From assembly GCF_000002995.4 (NCBI RefSeq), contig NW_025062479.1, forward strand, positions 10,459,721 to 10,523,720: a stretch of 64,000 nucleotides of DNA. The letters are read 5' to 3'. This stretch comes from Brugia malayi (Eukaryota; Nematoda; Chromadorea; Rhabditida; Onchocercidae). Below the pieces are notes generated by a model. That model worked only from the letters and a program-made list of their open reading frames with translations. It did not search any database and had not been told where the DNA came from. The position numbers were made by a program, and so were the translations under genes. Below, one piece after another: positions 12,501 through 23,200 of the stretch. Each line of letters begins with the position of its first letter. Position 1 is the stretch's first letter.

Positions 12501-14887
12501 AAACTAGAAAATTAAAAGCAATATTTGCTTTATGTTCCTTTCTTTTTTGTATTTGACTAATATAAATTATGATTTTTTTTTAAAAAAAAAAAAGAGAACT
12601 CAAAAGAAATATGATTAAAATTACTTCATTTTATAAAATTCTAATGATAAGATTTAGTAATAAAGAAATGTTAAATAAATAAATTAATTAATTAATTAAA
12701 AAAAAAAAGCGTTAAATAAATGATTGGTATTTCATGTACTATCATTACAAATATCGTATAATTGATTTGTTATTTATAATTGAAAGGACTTCCGAAAATT
12801 GCAATTTAAAAATTTTAAACTTAAAAAACTAAAACAGGAATAAGGAAAACGGAAAATTGATACTATAAATGATATTTCGCAAAAAAAGGAGAAAGAATTT
12901 TTTTCCAAAACATATGGAATAAATAAAAGTCTTTTATGATATGATCTGGAATTTTTTGATTTTAATTAATGCTGTTTCGTAGAAATATTATAATGATATG
13001 ACTAAATGAGATGAATGAAAAATTAGGAGAAGAATGGGACGATGATTTTAATTATGATTTAATTTAATCAATTAATTTATGAGCCATTGGAAGTAACTGA
13101 GCTTACAATTTACCTAAATTATTCTTTCATAATAAAATATTAATTTACTAAAAGTTTTTAGCATAAATTTTCTTTTTTTTGAAAAATATTTCTGATCATA
13201 TTAATTGCAATTGATGAACGCTTAATTTTCATTTAAATTTTAGGTTTTGTAAAGTTTTTCTTACGTTATTATAAATTATTATAATTGAATAAAAGACAAA
13301 ATGATAATAAAAAGGAATGATGTAGAATGAATTATTTTCAATTTTAATTTTTGAAAATTTTGATTTAATTGTTAATTATATTTATTTCTAACAAAATTTT
13401 GATTTAATTAATTGCAGATGTCAACAAATGTATCAAGTTGTATTCCATTATTTAATATTGTCAAAAGGACACGTACGGTATTATGTCAAGCATTTGTGGA
13501 TCCATTTGTTAGCTTTTTTTTATTTTATTTTTTAAAAATTTTTTTCTTTCTTTCTTCTAATCTTTTTCTTTTCTTTTTTTTTTTACATATGTTCATATCA
13601 ATTTGTTTAAATTGTTATCAATTTTGAAAATTATGAATCATCATTTATACTACTGTATAAATGATGATTCATAATTTAATTGACTAGCGAAATCTTTCAT
13701 TGTCAATGAAAGATTTCGCTAGTCAATTAAATTACATTTGTTAGCATTTAAAATCAACGATTAACATTATCAGTCCTTTTTTAAGACCTGTATGGGATAA
13801 TGTCATGAAACAGGACGCAAATAAAGACCCATTGCCAAATAAAAAATACTCAATTATAATTAATCGCTTGAATAAAAATGAGTGATAGAGAAAAAATAAT
13901 TTCTTTCAATTTTTCTCCTTTTTTATTATTTATGATTTCAAATTATTGGACTTAAATTTTTATTAATCGTCATCCAGTTATATATTTTTTTAAATTTACT
14001 TTCAAAAAATCTAGCAATAAAAATTTTTTGACGCAATCAGTTAATAATCAATATAATGTAAAAAGCATTTCATTATCATTTTAATAACGTAAAATAATTT
14101 TAACAAAATTAAACTCATAATCTATTTTTTTTTCTTTTTTCAAAAAAAAAACCCAGAAAATAGAGAAAATGAAAAATTATTAGAATTAATTCATTATGAA
14201 TTTCAGAATGGCATTTGGGCATCAATGATTATAAGTATTTTATGTACAATACCGCTTGTTGTAATGGGATCTGCAGCATCAGCATTGTATAAAAAGAAAC
14301 ATCCTTATCCAAAATAGTTCTTTTTTTTTCGAAATTAATTTTTCAAATTAATTTAATTTTTTTAATTGAATCTATTTTCTTTGTTTTAGCAAACTATTTT
14401 TTTTTCTTTTTCCCGTTCTTTTTTCCTTTTTTTTTGGATAATCGAATTCATTTTTCTATTTGCTTTAATTAATTCATTTTTAGAATAAATGATTGAGATT
14501 TTTAGCATTGTAAATGAACCAACAAATACAGATGGACAAGGAGCATCAGGTACACTTGTTACCGATTCATATGATATCAGAGGTGGACAGCAAAAACTGT
14601 GAGTTTTGCATGTACTTATCATTAAAGTGTAATCAAATTTCATTTTTAACCAAAAAAAAGAAGAAAAAAACCATCAGTATGCAAACGAACACTCATTTAA
14701 ATGTAATTTCTTTCTTTTAGTTTTTTTTTTTTTTTGTGAATAATTTAATTTTGAAATTAGCCTTGCTTAAATTAAAATTATCACCATTTTTTTCTTCATT
14801 TTTAATTTTTAATTTTACAGAGTGTATCCAAATACTTATGCGATGTATTTTGGTTATCCACCACCTTATTTAAGAACAAGGAGTTGA
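6521..14887 (+). CDS. prominin-like (CD133 family) five-pass membrane glycoprotein
   Basis: Exons: 6521-6674, 6941-7014, 7371-7573, 7979-8099, 8476-8623, 8821-9044, 9377-9515, 9764-9914, 10136-10285, 10827-10962, 11193-11531, 11774-11899, 12151-12387, 13418-13507, 14207-14316, 14506-14598, 14821-14887. All phases agree and give about 853 aa, close to human prominin-1 (865). Layout: short N-terminal ectodomain; TM1 (SWWIVLSTLIVITTLLFSLL); a Cys-rich cytoplasmic loop (RRCDCCKRH); TM2; large ectodomain 1; TM3 and TM4 with a second Cys-rich loop (GCFGRRPNG, NDCC); ectodomain 2; TM5 (NGIWASMIISILCTIPLVV); cytoplasmic tail ending in PYLRTRS. Prominins bind cholesterol and shape plasma-membrane protrusions. 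No clear signal peptide follows the chosen ATG, so a missing 5' exon is possible. Intron 15 has a weak donor (gttctt); read without it, the protein stops at 14317 and loses the tail. Confidence 0.85.
13628..13734. repeat. two abutting perfect palindromes in a prominin intron
   Basis: Palindrome 1 has arms 13628-13650 and 13655-13677, 23 nt with no mismatch around a 4-nt loop. Palindrome 2 has arms 13672-13702 and 13704-13734, 31 nt with no mismatch around one central base. The two share six bases (13672-13677). The whole lies in the intron between exons 14 and 15. No transposase or evident target-site duplication is seen. Confidence 0.95.
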
Positions 14888-15286
14888 TATGATATTATGT
14901 GATATTGTTCAGTGATATTATGTGGAGAAATTATCATTTACATTTTAGAAATATTAGATAGATTTTGGATATTAATTTCTGGAATATTTTACTCTCTTTC
15001 TTTCTTTCTTTCTCTCTTTGTCAGCTAGATTTCGAAGGAATAATGTTGATAAATTGTATTGTTTCTTTTTTTAAAAATAAAAGTCTGATAATTTTCTCTT
15101 CTTTTTTTATAGAACATGCAGTTGCTTTTCTATTAATTCATTTTGTTTAACTAATTGGTATAAAATTTAAAATTTTGAAAATTTTCTTACAAATATTTTA
15201 TGAAATTTTTACAAAGCATATATTTGTGATGTGTTAACTTTTGCTTATCATTATGTTTTGTATTAAAAGTTTATCTTTCACCATAC

Positions 15287-15292
15287 AATAAA
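15287..15292 (+). terminator. candidate poly(A) signal of the prominin gene
   Basis: AATAAA about 400 nt after the prominin stop; a second AATAAA follows at about 15301. Nearer AATAAA-like words also exist, so the choice is uncertain. Confidence 0.35.
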
Positions 15293-18200
15293 TTGATATC
15301 AAATAAATACCATTTCATTTTTCTCTCTTTTTCCTTCCGCTGCTATTGAATATATTTGATATTTATGATATGGTATGATTTATTATCATTCATACTAGTT
15401 TTTGCATGATTATAATGTGAAAAATGAAAGACGAAAGAAAACATCCTGAGCTATCAAATCAATAAATGAACAATTAATTAGTTAATGTGACTGTTTAATG
15501 AATATTTTAGACATGAAATAATCATTAAAATTAATTTAATATATAAAATAAACGAACAATTCCATTTTATTTTTAATTCATTTACAATTTATAACATGTT
15601 TTGTTCCTTTTCTTTCTGCAGATTTTATGCTTAGATTTTAGAATTAGTTAAAATGTCTTAAATCAATCGCTCTTGTTTTCAGCATTTTTAAAGCTAACGA
15701 ATGACATTATTCAAATAAAAAAAGGAGAAAAAAATCATAAAATAAAAGACAAGAAAATGGATGAGATGACAAATGAATTTGATATGAAATATTTGAAAAA
15801 GGAATGAATTTTTCATTTCAATATTAAACATATATCATTTTCATGCTTTATCAGATGTTCCGGAAAGAACAGTCTTCTTTTCCTCTCTTTTTTTCTTTTT
15901 CTGCTAGAATCAATACTGTCTGAATTCTGAAATTTTATGTATAGTTTAAAAATGATGCAGAATAACTTTTATAATATTCTTTTATTATAGCATCCAAATT
16001 ATAGAGGAAAAGAAAAATAATCATTTCATTTATTTATGTCTCTGTCCTCCCTTTTTTCCTTAATTAGTAAATTTAATATCAAAAAATAAAGGCAAAAAAA
16101 AAAAAAAGATGTATTAAATATATTTTATGTTAATTTTTTCTTTTTTTTTCTATTATGGAATTTATTTGCTTAATTTTAGCAAAATTCCGGAAATGTTGTT
16201 CAACAACGAAAATAATTTCCAAAATATTTTTACACTCATTTATTTTCCCTTTTCATTCATTCCTGTATTTGCATTGAAATGATTCAGTTAAACCAAAAAG
16301 AAAAAAGTTTCAGTACAATGGGGAAAAGAATTTCATCTCTTTTCAAATTAACAATAACAATTCCATAAAAGAGGAAGAAGAAAAAGAAAAAAAAACCCCA
16401 AAATTCATTTCATTCTCTCTCTACCCTCTCTCTCTTCATTTTCCTCTCTTTCTTTTTTCTATTTTTTCTCGTTATTTCTTTTTTCCGTTTTTCTTTCTTT
16501 TTGATTTTTTGCTTTCTCTCTCTCCTCTGATCTTTTATTTAAAAAAATGTTTATTGAAAATTTATTGTTATATCAAATGTGAAATGAGGTTAACTTATAT
16601 ATAATGTTGTATTACATTAATAGCATTACTCATTTAATCTTAAATTAGACCAGATCAAATCAATAATAGTTAATTTTATACTTTTTATTTTTATAATTAA
16701 GAAGTAACAAATTACTACTTTTCTCATCTTATAGAGAGAAGACAAGATGGACTGCAAGCAAAATGAAAAAAAAAAGGTGGAAGAACAAAAGAGTGGGAGA
16801 AAAAAGAAGATTAAAAAAAAACTTCATGATGATTCATTTTTTTTTAGCTTGTTTTCAAGTTTTGTATAGTATTGAATTATTGTTTGTAATAAATGAAAAA
16901 AAAAAAGAAAAAAATAAAGTATACAAAAAGGGATGGAATGTACGTATGTACGTATAATGCTGATAATAAAAATTGATGATTTTTATATGTGAAATTATTA
17001 CTGGGCTTCTTTTTTTGATTTTTTTTTTTTTTGACTTTTTTTGATTATATAAAATATTTATGCTAATAGTAATAATTAGAAATTTAGGAAAATGATTATT
17101 ATTTAACAGGGATAGTTTTTTATGTTTTTTTAAATCATCTTTCATGCTTATATTTTATTTTAATTTTAGTATTTAATTTTTTCCCCTATCTGTTACAAAA
17201 AACAGAAAAGAAAAAAAAGGAGAAAAAAATAACGAAATCCTAAAGGAAGAAAGAATTGGAAAAAAAGAATACCAATATAAAAAAATGCGTTATGAAAATG
17301 GTATAAGATTAGTAAGCACAATTGACAATCATTTCTATCTCGTTTTTCTTTTTTTTAAATAAATTATTTCGGTGAAACTTACATTTGTAGTGAAGGATTC
17401 ACAAAAAAAAGAGAAAAGAAAATTACAATATTTCGAAAAAAATTAATTTAAAAATCAGATCATTAATCTAAATGGATAAAAATAATTAGGTAAATTAGCG
17501 TTGCTTTTTATTGCATATAATAACCATACATGTATATCTATTATTCAGTAAATCTGAGAGAGATTCATCATCTTAATTAAATGAAGCAAATAATACTAAT
17601 AATTCATGTGAGGTAATTTTACTTTAAGAAAAAATTTAAATTTAGATGTGATAAATTAGGTGAGATAGTTTTAAGAATTATCTGCAATCATTATATTTTA
17701 ATAAATTTGTAGAAAATTTATAATTCACCATAAAATACTTGAAATACTAATAAACAAAAAGAAAAAAAGAGTGTCTATCATTTGGAGTGAAAAAATAAAC
17801 AATTTTAAAATGGTATTTGCTGCAATTTCATCAAAACAATAAAATAATATAACTTTGAAATTCACATGCTGTGCAATTTTGTACTTTAAAAAAAGACTTA
17901 TAAAATTTGCAACATATTTAATGAATTTTGATAAATATCCCAAATGATTTGTAACCTAAGCATATATCAATCAATTAATTAGCGACAAAAATAAAAAGGC
18001 AAGAAAAAACAAAAGAAAAAGGATGCAATAGCATTAATAATATATCAATTCATTATCATCCAGATTATTTGAATAAGTGTAATCTTTGTAACTAATTATA
18101 TTTTAAAAGAGAAAAAGAAAAATGAAAAAGCAAAAAAAAAGAGAAAGAAAAGATCATTTTCTTTTTGTATCTTTATTATTTGTTGCTTTTTTTTGAAGCA

Positions 18201-18946
18201 ATTATTTATTTATTTTTATTTTTTTTGAGAAAATAAAGCAAAAATATGGAAAGAAATGAATGATAATGTAAAAGAAAAAAAAATGAATGGGAGTGATGCA
18301 TGCATACAATTAATTGCATTCAGGCTGTAGAAAAATTTTAATGGATAAAAGAAAATGAGAAGGGAAGAAAAAAAAAGTTCCCTTCTTTTTGATAGGATTA
18401 AATGTAAGTTTAAAAAGTATAGAGGTATACAGCTAAAAAAAAAAAAAAAAAATCAGTAACATCTGGCATATGTAAATAATAAATAATATGTATCAATATA
18501 AAATAATATTTATCTTAAATTATCACATTTCAATATTTCATCACAATTTAAAATTTAATTATTTATAAAATATATGCACTTAATTTTAATCTATTGCTTT
18601 CTCTCATCATTATCATAAAAGAGAGGATGAAAAAATGTAAGAGAGGAAGAGATGAAAATGTGAAATAATGTTTTTCGTTAATATTATCAGTAGTTGGCAC
18701 AAGCAGACACCTAAGCTTAAACACTTTTAAATGGCATCAAAATTCCTCCTTCTCCTCCTTGTCCCCTTCCTCCTCCTCTTCCTCTTCAATTTCTCTCCAC
18801 TTATCACATTCATCCACTTTTTTATTTTTATCTCAGCTCGTCCACATTCTTGTTTCATTTAATCTTGATCCTGCCGCATTTCATTGATGTATGACAATGT
18901 TTCTATCATTGGCTTTGATAGACCACCATGCCTTTCAAGTAATACA

Positions 18947-19016
18947 TACATATATATATGTGTCTGTGTTTGTGTTCTGTGTATGATTATGTCGGTATGT
19001 ATGTATATGTATGTGA
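18947..19016. repeat. TA/TG-rich imperfect microsatellite
   Basis: About 70 bases of mixed atac, tata, tgtg and tatg units, upstream of the miR-100/let-7 locus. Confidence 0.75.
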
Positions 19017-19910
19017 TGAAGGATTTTGGTATATTGAAGAGGACGTTCCTTTGTATTATTGAATATTTCTCCCAGTTATTGATTTCCCCGTTCTCTCTCT
19101 CTCATATAAATATTCATTTGTTATGTTTTCCTTCAATCCATTATTGGTATTATTGATGGTAGCGATCTACTGCAGGGAATATTTAGTTTGTAATCTGACT
19201 GTTAAAATTAATCTTATCAAATTTAGTATTAACTTATTTTCATCAGTCTAAACTGATTGACTGATCAATTGTTTAATTCTTATCAATGTATACTGAATGA
19301 GAAAATCTAGTTTTTTTTTTTCTGAAATATTTATTAGAATATTAGAATATCATGAAAGATGATGTTAAATTGAAAAGAGAAAGGAAATATTGATGACTGA
19401 AGTAAGAAACAGGTATGATGACATTATTCTAATATGGGGGTCATCTTTTATGAAGTGATAGAATTTTCAAGAAGGAAGAAGAGTAGATGGGAATGAAAAG
19501 AAGAGAAGAAAAACGAGAAAAAAAAAGAAAATTTCATTATTATATAGTGGTGAAGAGGAAAATGTTGGTGAATTGAGGGAGGACAGATCAAAAGTTATCC
19601 TTTGCACATAGCCGTGTCCACTACGACGTATTCGTTAGATATAGGTCGTTCAGATTGGTTTGAGTAGTATTTGTTGAGAGATCAGATCAAGGATGAAGTT
19701 GTTATGGTATCGGAAGTGACAACTGCAACGACAGCGATGATGATAATAGTTGTATAAACACGGACGGAGATTGCGTTGTTGACACGACGTGGTATCTGTT
19801 GCTATTGCTCGATAATCCAATCGTAATCAATGTCATCGCCATGCAGTCACTTATGATCCTTACGAAACGTGTGGTGATGCCTAGTAGTGATTTCGCCTAT
19901 CTATATATAG

Positions 19911-19975
19911 GTATGTGTGTGTGTGTATGTGTATATGAATGTATGTGTGTGTGAATTTATGTATGTATGTACGTG
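19911..19975. repeat. TG-rich microsatellite just upstream of miR-100
   Basis: Alternating gt runs with tatg interruptions, ending about 25 nt before the miR-100 hairpin. It lies within the likely primary microRNA transcript. Confidence 0.85.
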
Positions 19976-20001
19976 TTGATAAATGCATGTTACCGGTGTG
20001 A

Positions 20002-20090
20002 GGTAGCACACGGTCAACCCGTAGATCCGAACTTGTGTTGAGATTTTCTTCCGAACATGAGGTCGGCATTCGGGTAGACTGCGTGTCACC
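20002..20090 (+). ncRNA. mir-100: miR-100 precursor hairpin
   Basis: The 5' arm holds the 22-nt miR-100 sequence at 20016-20037, starting AACCCGTAGATCC and identical, as I recall it, to miR-100 of other animals. The 3' arm (about 20052-20077) pairs with it through CGGGT against ACCCG and GTCGG against CCGA(A)C, with internal mismatches. The lower stem continues: 20002-20015 pairs with 20077-20090 with few mismatches. The terminal loop is around 20040-20050. miR-100 is an ancient animal microRNA and normally sits beside let-7, as here. In C. elegans the related sequences are the diverged mir-51 family and are not next to let-7. Confidence 0.9.
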
Positions 20091-20186
20091 ATATCATTCC
20101 AACCTTTTACCTTTCCCAAACCTATCATTTTCTAATTTCAAAAAAGCTATTCTCAAATACTACTGCTCCAATGCTAACGACCCTGA

Positions 20187-20286
20187 ATGATAGCTTGCTC
20201 GATGAGGTAGTAGGTTGTATAGTTATGAGTTGTACCATAATCGGAGAAACTGTCCAGCCTGCTAGCTTGCCGTGCGGGTCTATCAT
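20187..20286 (+). ncRNA. let-7: let-7 precursor hairpin
   Basis: The mature let-7 sequence TGAGGTAGTAGGTTGTATAG and its last two T bases lie at 20203-20224, an exact match to the conserved 22-nt microRNA. The 3' arm at about 20249-20272 (AACTGTCCAGCCTGCTAGCT and on) pairs with it using several G-U wobbles. The stem base closes between ATGATAG (20187-20193) and CTATCAT (20280-20286). The loop is about 23 nt. let-7 drives the late-larval to adult switch in worms by repressing targets such as lin-41. It follows miR-100 by 165 nt on the same strand, so one primary transcript probably gives both. Confidence 0.97.
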
Positions 20287-20290
20287 CCGT

Positions 20291-23200
20291 CCCCAATTTG
20301 ACCATCATCCTTTTATATCAGTTCAATGAACTTTATTTCGATTACTTCATATGATCAACTTATCTATATGATTCATTCAGTCCAAGTTATCCATGAAAAA
20401 AGAGTATATATATGTAAGTGGCGTATTATAAGAAGATGAAAAGTTTTTTCGATAATATAACTTCTCTAATCTCTTCATTTCCTGATCGCTATCAATATTA
20501 ATTATACGGTTTGTATTTATCAGATGCTTATCATAAAATTTATGATGATTAGTTACTAATCACTTCTGTCTTTTTTTTTATTCATTTCTCAATGGTCGTA
20601 TTTTATCTGTAATTTAATTTTAAACTTTCAAGAAAAAAAAATTGGGGAGTTTTTTCCCTTTTTTTTTGAAATTGAATTTCGAAAATAACGAAATCTGGAA
20701 AAATGGATGAAAGAAAGAAATTCATTAATCAAACAATTCAATAATATTTGTTGTAGAATGGAGAGAAAAGGTTTTTATTCTTAAAAATAGGATAATAAAG
20801 AGGAGAGATATTCGATTGAAAATTAATTTTTAGATACCTAATTGTTGATCGTACTATAAATATTCATTATTGCTCATTTACTTGGTTTGATAGTATTAAG
20901 GTGAAATTCGTATGATTTAATTGAAACTGGATCACATGAAATGTTTCATCTAATATCATTTGTTATCGTTGTAATTGAAATAAATATTTTTAGAAATATT
21001 GAGTTTTGCATTACATTTTCATTTACCTCAATGAGTTGATTACAAGAATTTGATCTCATCCAATCATATTAAATCAAATGATTAAAAATTTTAAAAATTA
21101 AAAAGCTATTAGCAGTCATTGAAGAATATAATATGCTAGAATTATTCAATTTGTTTATCTAATCTTTTTTAGATTTCAATATCAATTCTTTAATTTTTAC
21201 ATTTCTGGATTTGTAATGCACAATAATAGTTTTGATTGAGTGCATATTTTAATTGCTACATCATTTTCCGTTATTCAAGTCACATGATCATAAAAATTTT
21301 TTGATTCGTTAATTTTTCTCTCTCTCACACACCTTTCTTTGCTTTTACTCATCTCTCTTTCCCATTTCCTTTTTTTTTCCGCTAATCATAAACGATCCGG
21401 GAAGTTTCTCATGAAAAATTTTTTTTGTTCTCAGTGTTACGGATGAAAAAGAAATGATGAATAATTTTAATCGAGAAATTACAACAAAATCAATAAATAA
21501 TAATCACAATTAAAAACTTGAAATATGATCCGAATGTCAATAAGATATATATATATATAAAATTGCTTCATAATTGACCTTTAATGATTATCATTTTTAC
21601 TAGATATTTATATGAAAACAATCCAAAATATTCATGTTTAACATTAACTTGTTAATGAATGGCAATTTCTTAAATATCATTGATAATTATAGCTTCTAAA
21701 AAAATAATTCCAATTTATATAAGTGCATTGTTTTGTTGTCATTCTTGCTATAGTATTTCTGAAAATATTAAACGTTATGTTAGGAGAAATTAAATTTTCA
21801 ATTAGGAAGAATACATGAAGTTTTCACTTTTGTTTTTTATTTTTTTTTACATTGTAATTATTGTTTACTTCACTTCATAATTTTTATTTAAATAATCATT
21901 ATTTACATGTATGATGATAAATCATTTGACATTAAAATTACTTCAAAATAATCAAAAAGGTTGTAATACATTGTTAACGGTGAAATTTTTAATCAAATTA
22001 ATCTGAACAAATCATTAACAATTGGTAACATTGATGATTTATTAACTAATCAATGTTTATCATTCTATCATCCAAAATGACAATGATGATTTGATTCAAA
22101 ATCAATTAATCTTGAAAGAAACGGTATTAATGATATTTATCAATGATAATGAGCTATCATATTCGTTTAGCAAGTTTTTTCTTTCTTTTTTTTTTCTTTT
22201 TTTTTATTCAATTTACTAGATGATGTTAAATTGGCACAAAATTTTACAATGATATTTTTTTCTAAGTATTGAAATTTTAATTATGCTAATTTTTCTTTCT
22301 TCTTCGTCCTTAGAATATTTTGCATGGATTGAAATTGAATTATCAAATGGCATCATATTGAACAATTTTTAATTTATTTGAAAATTACACCAAATTAATT
22401 TGAATTTATGCATTTTTGAATAATTATTGACAAAACAAGAAGCAATAATTGCTTGATGAAAAAAAAAAAAAAAGAGGCAAAGAAACTCAATTAAATTTTC
22501 AACAAATATTTTGCAAACCATTATTTATGGACTAGAGCAGTAATATTTTGAACTTCATATCAAGTAACAAACATTTCTTTATTGATCAGTAATGTATTGT
22601 TTATCTTTCCTACATTTTTGTATAAAATAAATTATACATTTTCAAATGCATAGAGTGCAATTTTAATATTTAGATTTTTAATCATTTACAGGCATTCATT
22701 CTCAAAAGGTTTATGCAAATATGTTAGGAAAATGCTAGATTAATTTTGATTTTTTAAAAATTTTTTTTAAAACACAAAGGCATTTTTGAACAAAAAAAAA
22801 AAAAAAAATGAGAATATCTAAGTTAAACAAATGTGAAATTTGATCATTTTGTCTTTTTTTATCTTTTGCAAAAAGACAATATGAAAAATTTTTTTTTTTT
22901 CAGAAATGAATTTAGTTAGATAAGAGCATGATACACAGTCTGACATGCAATTGTAAGTTATACTCTTTAAATAATCATTAACTTAAAATATATTACTTTT
23001 CTTATGCTATATATTTTACTGTTAATTTTGCAACTATATTATTTTCTGGTATTTTGCATAATTTAAAATTTTGAATTTGCTAAAATATAGATCATTTATA
23101 TTGTTTTACCATTAATTTATCAGAATTATTTCATCTTTCAACGTTTTATAGATATTATGGATAAGAAGAAAAAATAATTTTCATTGATTTTCATTTTTTT

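Larger units (their letters stand above)
14888..20001. other. gene-poor region between prominin and the miRNA cluster
   Basis: This holds the prominin 3' UTR at its left end, with candidate poly(A) signals from 15287. After that come about 4 kb of A/T homopolymer-rich DNA without a supported exon. From about 19,380 towards the miRNAs the composition becomes more balanced, which may mark the primary microRNA transcript or its promoter. Confidence 0.6.

Noticed and set aside
20175..20200. Possible lin-4/miR-125 as third member of the cluster (CCCTGA word)
   Set aside because: Only six bases of the seed region fit; no miR-125-like 22-mer or hairpin occurs in 19,500-21,000.
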